Below are positions 44,358-52,285 of a DNA stretch of 64,000 nt, piece by piece. Source of the DNA: a candidate division Hyd24-12 bacterium UBA5074. Lineage in GTDB: Bacteria > Fermentibacterota > Fermentibacteria > Fermentibacterales > Fermentibacteraceae. The stretch lies in the NCBI GenBank assembly GCA_002414865.1, contig DIAQ01000098.1:1-64000 (forward strand). The letters are read 5' to 3'. The position numbers and the translations under genes are program-made. Positions within the stretch are counted from its first letter, which is position 1. Every line of letters starts with the position of its first letter. The notes beneath the pieces were generated by a model that was not told the origin of the DNA, did not search any database, and saw only the letters and a list, made by a program, of their open reading frames with translations.

Positions 44358-46022
44358 CTACCTCCGTGAAATCGTCTCGATCATGAATGCCAGCATCTCT
44401 CTCACGGCATCGTCGGAGACAGGGCCGGGGTTGTGACCCACGGCGCTGTCGAGCTGCTCCTCGACCCAGTCCGGGTCATAGGGGTCGGAGACCGCTCCCG
44501 TGAGGGCCGCCCTGTGGTTGATGAGCTTCACTATCTCGATGTCCGTCCTGAGGAGGTCGCTCCTCCATTCCGTGCCCGCCGGCGGCCGCCCCAGCGCAGC
44601 CCTGTCCACCTTGCCTCCGGGGGTGCGGGGGAGGTCGGGGACCATCCTGAAGGTACGCGGGATCTTGTAGTCGTCCAGGAATCCCCTCAGGAAGCTCCTC
44701 AGCGAGGCGGGCGAAGGCTCGCAGCCCGGCCGGGGGACGACCCAGGCGGCCACGGTCTCCCCCCGCGAGGAGTGGACCTCGCCAGCCACGACCGCGTCGG
44801 ACACGTCGGGGTGGCGGAGGAGAGCAAGCTCGACCTCGAGGGGGTACACCTTGAGGCCGGCCGATTTGACAAGACCTCCCCGCCTGCCCACGAACAGCAG
44901 CCTGCCGGACGACCTGCGGAAGACGTCGCCGGTCCGGAACCAGCCCGACGAGAAACTCTCGGCGGTGGAGACCCGGTCACCCAGGTATCGCTCGGCCACG
45001 GCATCGCCCCGGAAGCGCAGCTCGCCCTCCCCGTCGCCCTCGATCCGGTCTCCGGAGGAGTCGATCAGCTCGGCCTCGTATCCTTCGACGACGGAGGAGA
45101 ACCCCTCCGTCCCGGGAGCGCCCACCAGCGCCACTCCCGAGGTTTCAGTGCTGCCCCAGACCGGCGTGACGTCGATCGATGTCAGGGAGCGGAAGAGGGA
45201 GAGGAAATCGGACGAGATGTGCATGCCCCCGGCTTCGATGATCCGAAGGGTGCCCAGGCCGGCGCCCCGCCTCCCCGCGACTCTGGCGAGGCCTTCGAGC
45301 TGCGGCGGGAGACCCATGAGAAAGGTCACTCCGTGCCTCTCGATCAGGTCGAGGGCCTCCCTCGGGTAGCGCGTTGCGGTGAGCACGCTTGTGCCGCCCA
45401 GCAGGAGCGCCCTCGCGAAGAGCTCGTGCGGGTGTCCGACCGAGGAGAACAGGGACATGTGGACGTCGCTCCCCGCCAGTCCGAGCGCGGCGCTGATGCC
45501 GCGCGTGTTGGCGAGCAGCTGCTCGGAGGTGGTGGCCACTATCTTGGGCATGCCGGTGGAGGCTGATGTCACGTTGAGGTAGACCACCGAGGACGGAGCC
45601 GGGTCGGGCAGCTCCACATCCCCGGCCGGGACGGGGAGCGACGAGGCCGGCAGTGCCGGGAAGCCGCTCCAGGCCTGGGGAGGCGCCTCGTCGCAGGCCA
45701 CGAAGGTCCTGCCCGCGATCCTGGCGATCCTCCTGGCCACGGCCCCGGGCCATGACGGGCTGACGGAAAGGAACCGGCAGCCCAGCATCGAGGCTGCGAG
45801 GAAATGCACCGGCAGCCACGCGGACTTGGCGCCTGCGTAGGCAAGCGTGTCCCCCTCCCGGATGCCGGAGGCCAGGAGCGAGCAGGCCACCGCCCGGGAG
45901 CCGGCGAGCCATTCCGCGTATGTGAAGGCCCGCGAGTCGTCGGCCAGGGCTGTCCTGCCCGGGAAACGCTCTGCGGCCGACGCCAGGTATCCGTGCAGGC
46001 TACAGGCTGTCGGCCTACTCAA
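44358..46022 (-). CDS. AMP-forming ligase with C-terminal chorismate-mutase-like domain
   Basis: The 554-residue protein has an adenylate-forming ligase in residues 1-480: TSASTGMPKIVAT, WGSTETSGVALVG, GWFRTGDVF, GGLVKSAGLKVYPLEVE, and PRTPGGKVDRAAL with the catalytic Lys. After a linker of about 10 residues, the last 70 match the AroQ chorismate mutase helices: Arg487 and Arg504 (equivalent to E. coli R11 and R28) in DIEIVKLINHR, a YDP motif, and NPGPVSDDAVREML. The K39-bearing loop is deleted and the R51/E52 positions read Trp/Val, so catalysis is doubtful. The gene lies next to DAHP synthase, suggesting a regulatory tie. The start (TTG 46022, 8-base overlap with the upstream stop) is uncertain. 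Confidence 0.8.
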   Translation of the reverse strand: MSRPTACSLHGYLASAAERFPGRTALADDSRAFTYAEWLAGSRAVACSLLASGIREGDTLAYAGAKSAWLPVHFLAASMLGCRFLSVSPSWPGAVARRIARIAGRTFVACDEAPPQAWSGFPALPASSLPVPAGDVELPDPAPSSVVYLNVTSASTGMPKIVATTSEQLLANTRGISAALGLAGSDVHMSLFSSVGHPHELFARALLLGGTSVLTATRYPREALDLIERHGVTFLMGLPPQLEGLARVAGRRGAGLGTLRIIEAGGMHISSDFLSLFRSLTSIDVTPVWGSTETSGVALVGAPGTEGFSSVVEGYEAELIDSSGDRIEGDGEGELRFRGDAVAERYLGDRVSTAESFSSGWFRTGDVFRRSSGRLLFVGRRGGLVKSAGLKVYPLEVELALLRHPDVSDAVVAGEVHSSRGETVAAWVVPRPGCEPSPASLRSFLRGFLDDYKIPRTFRMVPDLPRTPGGKVDRAALGRPPAGTEWRSDLLRTDIEIVKLINHRAALTGAVSDPYDPDWVEEQLDSAVGHNPGPVSDDAVREMLAFMIETISRR

Positions 46023-47157
46023 TCTTGTTGCCGCACTCGGGGCAGAACTTGCTCCCCGGCGACATGTCGGCACCGCACTTGGGGCACTTCACGACCCCTG
46101 TCTTCGTCCCGCACTCGGGGCAGAACTTCGCCCCGGGCGCCAGGATCGCGCCGCACTTGCCGCACGTTGCGGAGAGCGGCTTGCCGCACTCGGGGCAGAA
46201 CTTGCCCGGCACGACCATCTTCGAGCACGCGGGGCAGGCCACGAGAGCGGCGGCCGGAGCTGCCGCCGTGGGGGCCGGAGCAGCCTGCTGAGGCTGTCCC
46301 CCGCCCATCATGCCCTGTGCCATCATGTTCGCCATCGCGGCGCCCATGCCGACTCCGGCGCCGAGGCCGACGCCCGTGCCGGCGGCTCCGCCGGCCTGGT
46401 TCTGGGCTGCGTCGCTCACTGCGGTGGCGGTCTTGAATCGCATGTAGTCGTTCATGTTGCCGAGGGCGGCCATCGAGGTGCGCTCGTCGATGCGCTTCTG
46501 GACCTCGTCGGGCGGCGTGATGGCGTTGATGTAGAAGTCCACGAGCTGGATGCCGTACTTCTCGAAGTCGTCGCCCAGCCTGGCCTTGGCCAGCGTGCTT
46601 ATCTCGTCGTAGGACTGGGCGAGGTCGAAGATGCTGGTGAGGGTTTCGCCCATGAGATCGGCCAGCCGGGAGATGATGACGCCTTTGAGATAGCTCTCGA
46701 CGGCATCGGTCGTGTAGCGGCCCTCCGTGCCCACGAGCTTGTTGATGAAGAGCTGGCTCTGGGAGACCTTGATGGAGAACTGCCCGAAGGCGCGCAGGCG
46801 CACCATGGCCAGTTCCTTGTCACGGAAGATGATGGGTTCCTTGGTGCCCCACTTCATGTCCGTGAAGGTCTTCTTGTTCACGTAGTAGACTTCGGCGCGG
46901 AAAGGCGAGCCTTCCCCCTCGAAGGCCATGCCCGCGAGCTCGGCGAGGAGGGGGATGTTCTGGGTCGTCAGCGTGTGCCTGCCCGGCCCCATCGTATCCA
47001 TCGCCTTGCCGTCGCGGAAGAAGACGGCCTCCTGGCTCTCCCTCACAACCAGCTGGCTGCCTATCCTGAACTCACCCGAACCGGTCTGGGGTTCGCGATG
47101 GACGATCTCCTTGCCGGTGTCGTCGAGCCATTCGATGATCTCGGGTCGCTTTATCAT
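46015..47157 (-). CDS. SPFH-domain protein with C-terminal zinc ribbons
   Basis: A 380-residue protein: SPFH (stomatin/prohibitin/flotillin) core to about residue 240 (FRDKELAMVRLRAFGQFSIKV; AKARLGDDFEKYGIQLVDFYINAITPP), then a Gly/Met/Ala-rich linker (MMAQGMMGGGQPQQ) and three zinc-ribbon units (CPACSKM and CPECGKP; CGKCGA and CPECGT; CPKCGAD and CPECGN). The family is the YdjI/virion-core-like group that scaffolds a membrane protein complex; the exact role is unknown. The next gene (47179-47706) is its usual partner type. Confidence 0.85.
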   Translation of the reverse strand: MIKRPEIIEWLDDTGKEIVHREPQTGSGEFRIGSQLVVRESQEAVFFRDGKAMDTMGPGRHTLTTQNIPLLAELAGMAFEGEGSPFRAEVYYVNKKTFTDMKWGTKEPIIFRDKELAMVRLRAFGQFSIKVSQSQLFINKLVGTEGRYTTDAVESYLKGVIISRLADLMGETLTSIFDLAQSYDEISTLAKARLGDDFEKYGIQLVDFYINAITPPDEVQKRIDERTSMAALGNMNDYMRFKTATAVSDAAQNQAGGAAGTGVGLGAGVGMGAAMANMMAQGMMGGGQPQQAAPAPTAAAPAAALVACPACSKMVVPGKFCPECGKPLSATCGKCGAILAPGAKFCPECGTKTGVVKCPKCGADMSPGSKFCPECGNKIE

Positions 47158-47178
47158 TCAGGTCCTCCCGGGCTTTCT

Positions 47179-47706
47179 TCAGTCCATGGGCTGGTTGTGC
47201 TCGAGATCGATCATCAAGTCTCTCCTCGAGGCCATCTTCTCGCTGAATCCGAGCAAAAGGCCGATCAGGCCGTCGACATGGCCGCTGATCGTATCGCCGG
47301 CTCCGGCTGCCGAATAGAGGGCCTTGACGGCTTCCTCGATCGCCTGCACGTCCTCGGCCAGGGCGACATCGAATGCATACAGCTTGTCGAGCTCGTCCTC
47401 CTGGACCTTGTGCACATCGAACCAGCCACGGTATCCCCTGTCGGCGAAGCGGATCTCGTCGGTGACCTTCTCGAGCCGCTTCTGGAGCCTGTCGATGTCG
47501 CCCACCTTGGCCAGCAGGTCCGGGCCGTGCAGGCTGTTGACGGTCTCGCCGACGCTGGTCCTGACCTTCTCCAGCCTCTCGACGAGGAGCATGCGGAACA
47601 GCTGGTCGTTGTCACGCCGCTCTTCCTTGCGTTTGTAACCCTTGTAGCCCGGAATGAGGCGGATGGCCTTCTCCAGGATGTTCAGGCTCCTCCCGTCTTC
47701 GCCCAT
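47179..47706 (-). CDS. Conserved helical protein, SPFH partner-like
   Basis: A 175-residue, mostly helical protein with the N-terminal motif AIRLIPGYKGYKRKEERRDNDQLFR and no cysteine or signal peptide. The IPGYKGYK-K/E-RR pattern recurs in small proteins encoded beside SPFH/zinc-ribbon genes. The family and biochemical role are not established. It precedes the SPFH gene by 21 bases and probably shares its transcript. The acidic C-terminal part (IDLEHNQPMD) is short. Confidence 0.75.
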   Translation of the reverse strand: MGEDGRSLNILEKAIRLIPGYKGYKRKEERRDNDQLFRMLLVERLEKVRTSVGETVNSLHGPDLLAKVGDIDRLQKRLEKVTDEIRFADRGYRGWFDVHKVQEDELDKLYAFDVALAEDVQAIEEAVKALYSAAGAGDTISGHVDGLIGLLLGFSEKMASRRDLMIDLEHNQPMD

Positions 47707-47769
47707 CTCCCCCGTCCTTTCCGCTGGTGATAGTCCAGTCCGGTCAAGATACCAATGGCCATATCCGCG

Positions 47770-48777
47770 TCAATGCACCGCATGCGACCTTGCCGTGCGG
47801 ATGTTGGCGAGGTGCCCCGCGAGGTCCCTTGCGAAGAGGTGGGTCCCGCTGCCGTCCTCCCTGCTCACGAAGTAGAGGTACCCGGCCGTGGTGTCGGGAT
47901 CGGCCACCGCAGCCAGCGAGGCCGTGCCGGGCGAGCATATCGGCCCGGGCGGGAGCCCGCCATGCCTGTAGGTGTTGTAGGGGCTGTCGATCCTCAGGTC
48001 GGCATAGGAGAGGCGCTCGCGGACCTCGCCCAGGGCGAACTGAACCGTGGCGCAGCTCTCCAGGCGCATCCCGGCGCTCAGCCTGAGCAGGAATACGCCG
48101 GCGATGGCGGGTCTCTCCGAATCCACCCTCGCCTCGCGTTCCACGATGGAGGCGAGGACCACGGCCTGCCGACGGGACAGCCCCATCCGCTCGAGGGCAG
48201 GATCCCATGCGGGCTCCCACCGCCGCAGTCCGGTATCCACGATGGAGGTCAGCACTTCGCGCGCCCCCAGCGAGTCGGCGAACTCGTAGGTCTCCGGGAA
48301 GAGGTATCCCTCCAGGCCAGGCGCCCCCGTGAGGGCCAGCAGCGAGGAGTCGCCGGCAGCCTGCTCGAGCGAGTCCAGCGGGATGCCGAGCGAGGCCGAG
48401 AGCGTCTGCAGGCTCTGCGGGAGCGTCAAGCCCTCGGGCAGGGTCACCCAGTGCGTCGGCACCGGTACGACACGGCCTTCGGCGATCCGCATCAGGATGG
48501 TGTCGAGGGGCATGGAGGAGTCGAGGAGATAGGTCCCGGCCTGGAAACGGTCCGCGACGCCCGTCCTCTCGGCCCTCCAGAGGGCGAAAGTCGACCAGCG
48601 CACCAGTCCGGAATCCTGGAGCGCCCCGGCTATCCGCCCCGCACCCCAACCCCTGGGAACCGGGAAGAGGACCTCCCTCCCGCCGCCGGGCGGAGACGAG
48701 ACCCAGCGGAAGGAAAGGAGGGCGGCCGCTGCGAGGAGAACCGCAGCTAGAATGCCGGCGGACGCTCTTGCCTTCAC
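47770..48777 (-). CDS. mltG: Endolytic murein transglycosylase (YceG-like)
   Basis: MltG cuts nascent peptidoglycan strands. The 335-residue protein has an N-terminal membrane segment (ILAAVLLAAAALLSFRWV) and the family motif VLASIVEREA with the catalytic Glu, followed by ERLSYADLRIDSPYNTYRHGGLPPGPICSPG, the active-site loop. The GTG at 48777 overlaps the ruvX stop by 4 bases (GTGA). RuvX-MltG adjacency is common in bacteria. Confidence 0.95.
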   Translation of the reverse strand: MKARASAGILAAVLLAAAALLSFRWVSSPPGGGREVLFPVPRGWGAGRIAGALQDSGLVRWSTFALWRAERTGVADRFQAGTYLLDSSMPLDTILMRIAEGRVVPVPTHWVTLPEGLTLPQSLQTLSASLGIPLDSLEQAAGDSSLLALTGAPGLEGYLFPETYEFADSLGAREVLTSIVDTGLRRWEPAWDPALERMGLSRRQAVVLASIVEREARVDSERPAIAGVFLLRLSAGMRLESCATVQFALGEVRERLSYADLRIDSPYNTYRHGGLPPGPICSPGTASLAAVADPDTTAGYLYFVSREDGSGTHLFARDLAGHLANIRTARSHAVH

Positions 48778-49157
48778 GGTATGTGCAGATGTCTCTTGAG
48801 GATGCTTACTGCCGCGAGCGAGTCCAGCGCTCCGTCCCTCTTCCAGCGACCGGGCAGGGAGGCCCTGGCCTCGGCCGTGGTCCCCGTCTCGCGCTCGAGC
48901 ACGACCTCGAAACCTTCGAGGCGCAGCCGCCCTGCCAGCGACTCGACCTCTTCGCACAGCTCGGTACGGCGCCCGGATGCCGAGAGAGGAAGGCCGAGGA
49001 CCACGACGAGGGCCTCGCCTGGCTCGGAGAGGGCATGGAGTCTCGACAGGAGCTCCGTCCATCCCCCGGACACCGGCTCCAGGGGGAGGACGATCCCTGC
49101 GATTATCGAGGCGAGGCCGGTCCTCCTCCTGCCATAGTCGACCGCGACGGTTGTCAT
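48774..49157 (-). CDS. ruvX: Putative pre-16S rRNA nuclease / RuvX
   Basis: A 127-residue RNase H-like protein of the YqgF family: N-terminal AVDYGRRRTGLA (metal-binding Asp), the middle VVLGLPLSASG, and the C-terminal DSLAAVSIL with the last Asp. Its normal substrate is 16S rRNA precursor and possibly Holliday junctions. Length is a little shorter than the usual 135-140 residues. It overlaps mltG by 4 bases and starts 1 base after the ABC permease stop. Confidence 0.92.
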   Translation of the reverse strand: MTTVAVDYGRRRTGLASIIAGIVLPLEPVSGGWTELLSRLHALSEPGEALVVVLGLPLSASGRRTELCEEVESLAGRLRLEGFEVVLERETGTTAEARASLPGRWKRDGALDSLAAVSILKRHLHIP

Positions 49158-49158
49158 C

Positions 49159-50844
49159 TCAGAAGTCCCTGGCGGCCATCGACCTGTACGCGCCGCGCAT
49201 GGTGAATACGGTCAGCGCGGCGGTCACCGGGACCAGGAAGAGGGCGAGGAGGGACATGGGCTGAACCATGGCGCGCTCGCGGAAGCCTTCCGACAGGTAG
49301 GCCTTCGTGGCCATCGAGAGCGCGGATACGACCACCAGCACATAGCCCATCGAGGCGAAGGCGGCGATGATCCCCCCCTGCCCGCTGGCGATGCTCGCTG
49401 CGCTGTTGTCGTCGAACCTGGGGAAGATCGCCCCCAGGGAGATGTTTATGCTGACGAGGGCGAAGCAGAGGAGGAGTATCGATCCGAGGGCCTCGGCCAT
49501 CAGGATCGCTCCGGCTCCCAGCTTCCAGGTCGAGTAGAAGCCCGTGAGCAGCATGACCGGCAGTATCCCCGTGAAGGACTGCAGCCACTTCGACCTCAGC
49601 ATGAACCTCCTGGCTCCGGGGACCTGGAGGAGGAAGTTGAGCCCGGGTCCCTCGAGGCTTGTCGAAGGGAAGCAGAACCTCACCAGCAGGGTCGCTATCA
49701 CGAAACCCGTGAACGAGATGTTCATGTATACCGCGACACCCAGCCAGAGCCGGGAGGCGATGGCCAGGGGGAAGCGGCCCAGGCTCCCGGCGTAGAGCAC
49801 GAACAGCCCGAGCAGGAGGCCCAGCTGACTGAGCTGGACGGGGTCGCGCAGGAAGAGGATGGTGTCCTTCTCCATCATGGCCCTCACGGGTCCGCCGAGC
49901 CTGAACACGGGAAGGCTGCGCTCCGGTCTCCCGCTGTCCCCCGAGACCGCGGAATACATCCTGCGGAAGCCGGGGCAGACCAGGAGAGCTGCCGCGGTGC
50001 ATACGACGAAGGCTTCGCCCCAGAGCATGAGGGACGCTCTGATGGCAGTCCCTGCGCCGTTCCCGGAGGCCGCCGAGGAGAGAACGGAGGCGAAAAGCGC
50101 CGAGGGCCATGGCGAGTGCCCCGCCTGCGGAAGGCCTGCCACGAATCTCTGGACGGCGTCCAGCGATGCGCTGGAGTCAGGGATGACGATGCCGGAAGGC
50201 TGCATGCCCTGGAAGAACACGGCCAGCCCGGCGGCGGAGAGGACCACCGCCCCGGCCGCCCCCCTCCTGAGCCCGGTCATGCCTCCCACCCTCGAGAGCA
50301 GCGACATCACGACCGTCCCGAGAGCCACGGATACCAGGACGAGCGGGATCAGCATCAGGATCCCCGCCAGCGCGGCGGAGGCCGGGCGGCCCGTCTCGGA
50401 CGCGAAGGCGGCGATGATGGGTATGCCGAGCAGGATCGTGGACCATCCCGCATAGAACCAGCTCTCGAACATCCTGAAGAGCGCCGCGTGCCCGGCCTGG
50501 AACGGCATACCCAGCAGGAATGCGGTCTCGCCGGACCTGAACAGTGTCGAAGTGCCGCTTATGAGGGACGACACCGCCAGGAAGACGGTGAACGCCATGA
50601 AGGCCGAGGAGAGGAGCCGCGCCGAGAGCGCCAGCCCGAAGTCGGGCGAGGGCAGGGCTACGAGCTGCGAGAAGAGGAACCTGAAGAGCAGGAACATGGC
50701 CGGTGCTATGATGGAGAGGGTCAGGGCTCCCGCGAGCACCTTCAGACGGTTGCCTTCCCACATCGATGCCATGGCTCCCCGGAGGGAGCGGGCCTTCATG
50801 GACAGCAGGAGCGCCAGTACGCGAAGCACTCCATAACATAGCAC
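49159..50844 (-). CDS. ABC-type exporter permease-like membrane protein
   Basis: A 561-residue membrane protein with at least 10 hydrophobic segments in two halves (AFMAFTVFLAVSSLISGTSTLF; LLLGLFVLYAGSLGRFPLAIA), with the regular 'duplicated ABC-2 permease' pattern (MEKDTILFLRDP between them, a feature of ABC-2 export permeases). No ATP-binding subunit gene lies beside it in the window. Substrate is unknown. The start at 50844 lies near the palindrome at 50870. Confidence 0.65.
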   Translation of the reverse strand: MLCYGVLRVLALLLSMKARSLRGAMASMWEGNRLKVLAGALTLSIIAPAMFLLFRFLFSQLVALPSPDFGLALSARLLSSAFMAFTVFLAVSSLISGTSTLFRSGETAFLLGMPFQAGHAALFRMFESWFYAGWSTILLGIPIIAAFASETGRPASAALAGILMLIPLVLVSVALGTVVMSLLSRVGGMTGLRRGAAGAVVLSAAGLAVFFQGMQPSGIVIPDSSASLDAVQRFVAGLPQAGHSPWPSALFASVLSSAASGNGAGTAIRASLMLWGEAFVVCTAAALLVCPGFRRMYSAVSGDSGRPERSLPVFRLGGPVRAMMEKDTILFLRDPVQLSQLGLLLGLFVLYAGSLGRFPLAIASRLWLGVAVYMNISFTGFVIATLLVRFCFPSTSLEGPGLNFLLQVPGARRFMLRSKWLQSFTGILPVMLLTGFYSTWKLGAGAILMAEALGSILLLCFALVSINISLGAIFPRFDDNSAASIASGQGGIIAAFASMGYVLVVVSALSMATKAYLSEGFRERAMVQPMSLLALFLVPVTAALTVFTMRGAYRSMAARDF

Positions 50845-50869
50845 CGACGGCGGAGGCGCGCCTCTTCCC

Positions 50870-50885
50870 GGCGGCCCGGGCCGCC
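50870..50885. other. Perfect GC palindrome near the end of the selenoprotein gene
   Basis: A 16-base perfect palindrome (GGCGGCCCGGGCCGCC) overlaps the last base of the predicted selenoprotein gene. It could form a cruciform or a weak transcript hairpin with a minimal loop, but no T-run follows. Likely a terminator or a chance palindrome in GC-rich sequence. Confidence 0.3.
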
Positions 50886-51868
50886 TATCTGACCACGACC
50901 ACCGCCTGCGTGACCGGGACCTCTCCGGGAGCCTCGAGCCTGACGAAGTAGACGCCCGGCTCCGCGATCGAGAAGGAGCCGTCGCCTGCGGAGACGGAGC
51001 CGCAGGACCTTCCGTCGATGGAGTAGAGAGTCACGACGCCGCCGCTGCCGGGAGCTTCGGAATGCACGGTGACAAGGCCGCTCGAGGGCGACGGGTGCGC
51101 CTCGAGCACCATCCCGCCGGCTGCGGGGTCTTCACCGATCCCGGTCTCGAGGAGTTCGCTCATCCTGACCATGTGCGAATTCAGGATCTCGGCGGTCGCA
51201 ATGGACTGGACGAACGTCGTCAGGTAGAGCTGGTCCCATTCCCATGACGGGTCCACCAGGTAGTCGACGTCGAGGAGGATCGTCTCGGGTGACGAGGAGA
51301 ACGACACCGTCGTCCCATCGGATCCGAATAGATTGTCCCGCAACGCATAGTTGAAATCGACCCCCTGCGTCGCGAAGGTGCCCGTGCCGGGGATCCCCGA
51401 TTCGCTGACCATCGCGTGGACGGTGGCCTCGGTATCCATGCCCATGTCGGTCGACAGGCTGATGGTCAGCGTTCCGGACGAGGGCGACGACGCCTCCGAG
51501 GCCTCGACGCCGATCCCCACGTGGCAGGGCACAGCCATCCTGGTGCTGAAGTAGTCAGGGATCGTCTCGAGAGGCCAGGCATCGTAGAGGCCGTCGATCA
51601 TGATCGTCGGGAACGCCGAGATGCCGTAGAAGTCCAGCCTGGCCTGATGGTCGGCGGGATCCGCGGCATAGACAGGGTCGCTCGAGCTCCCGTAGTGGAT
51701 CGCCACGAGAGCGGCCTGGCCGGGATGGTCATCCAGGAACTGCTCGACAGTGACCGCACTGCCAGGGCAGGAGCCTCAACCGTCCCAGGTGAATTCCTCG
51801 AACATGACGCATCTGTCCGCCGCCGAGGCCAGCGCGGACAGGATCAGGAACGCAGGCAGGAAACGCAT
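50885..51868 (-). CDS. Predicted selenoprotein: exported thioredoxin-fold protein with UxxC motif and C-terminal sorting domain
   Basis: The 327-residue frame from ATG 51868 (AAGGAGG 6 bases upstream, the best ribosome site in the region) has a signal peptide (about 1-17), then FEEFTWDG followed by an in-frame TGA (bases 51778-51776) and GSCPGS, giving U31-x-x-C34 in the place of a thioredoxin CxxC. The fold continues with a cis-Pro loop ISAFPTIMIDG (Pro87). The C-terminal third ends in a T9SS/FlgD-like beta domain (AHPSPSSGLVTV to FVRLEAPG). A stem-loop starts 12 bases after the TGA (see separate entry). If TGA is read as a stop, only 30 residues result; the frame downstream stays open and coding-like. 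Recoding is favoured over a nonsense mutation. Confidence 0.8.
51746..51763 (-). promoter_or_regulatory. Putative bacterial SECIS stem-loop downstream of in-frame TGA
   Basis: On the minus strand, 12 bases after the TGA (51778-51776), the RNA can fold GGCAGUG with CACUGUC (7 bp, one G-U) around the loop CGGU. Bacterial SECIS elements bind SelB through a short stem with G-U in the apical loop, placed about 16-37 bases after the UGA; here the loop begins 20 bases downstream. The element lies within the coding frame, as expected. This is by-eye folding. Confidence 0.65.
51776..51778 (-). other. Candidate selenocysteine codon (TGA, residue 31)
   Basis: In-frame TGA in the predicted selenoprotein at residue 31 (minus strand bases 51778-51776). 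The flanks read GGT-TGA-GGC and the codon occupies the first redox position of the C/U-x-x-C motif. No alternative reading frame bridges the site, and single-base error (TGC or TGT to TGA) is the competing explanation. Confidence 0.7.
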
Positions 51869-51884
51869 CCAGGACCTCCTTGAA

Positions 51885-51930
51885 CCAGCATCCGTGCTGG
51901 AGGATGGGCGCAACCCCGTCCGGACCGGGG
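51885..51930 (-). terminator. Hairpins between DUF3795-like and selenoprotein genes
   Basis: In the 72-base gap two inverted repeats lie close together: CCAGCA/TGCTGG (51885-51900, loop TCCG) and CCCCG/CGGGG (51914-51930, loop TCCGGAC). They lie after the upstream gene stop on the minus strand and before the selenoprotein ribosome site, so they may end the upstream transcript. No T-run follows. Confidence 0.4.
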
Positions 51931-51940
51931 ATGCGTCCGG

Positions 51941-52285
51941 TCAGCGCTGCCGAGCCATCCCGTCGAGCTCCTCCCGGGCCTGCGGTACCATCGCGAGGAA
52001 CTCCCCGATGGTCGGGCAGGCCTGGTAGTCCTCGCAGGCGCCGCAGCCCGCAACGCCCCTCGCCATGCCGCACATCCGGATGCCGCACTCTCCGCAATGC
52101 CCGATGTGCCTGCCCTCGACGACTGTGCAGCCCACGCAGTCGATCTCCGAAGGCGGGATGTCGGAGGAGTACATCTTCGACCACTCCTCAGCGGTCCTGG
52201 CCCTCAGCTCGTCATCACCTGTCAGCCTCGCCACGTATGCGGGACACTCCGAGCAGACCAGACCGCAGTACGAAACCAGCTTCAT
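51941..52285 (-). CDS. DUF3795-like cysteine-rich protein
   Basis: A 114-residue protein with cysteines arranged as in DUF3795 (CGLVCSECPAYVA near the start; CVGCTV, HCGECGIRMCG and CGACEDYQACPT), likely binding metal or an Fe-S cluster. Function unknown. The ATG at 52285 overlaps the MATE gene stop by 4 bases (ATGA), so it is translated after it. Confidence 0.85.
   Translation of the reverse strand: MKLVSYCGLVCSECPAYVARLTGDDELRARTAEEWSKMYSSDIPPSEIDCVGCTVVEGRHIGHCGECGIRMCGMARGVAGCGACEDYQACPTIGEFLAMVPQAREELDGMARQR

Noticed and set aside
44358..44573. Separate chorismate mutase gene rather than fusion
   Set aside because: No start codon with ribosome site lies between the ligase Lys motif and the helices, and the frame is continuous with only a short linker.
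50870..50885. 16-base palindrome as an insertion-element end or att site
   Set aside because: No mobile element, integrase or target duplication is nearby; it is short and GC-rich.
50885..51706. Shorter frame starting at GTG 51706 as the whole gene
   Set aside because: It lacks signal peptide and active-site motif and has no ribosome site; the upstream in-frame TGA with SECIS-like hairpin and a strong ribosome site explains the sequence better.
50885..51868. Pseudogene by nonsense mutation
   Set aside because: The frame is intact on both sides, codon use is normal, and the TGA falls exactly on the redox position with a hairpin at the right distance. Still possible if no Sec machinery exists.
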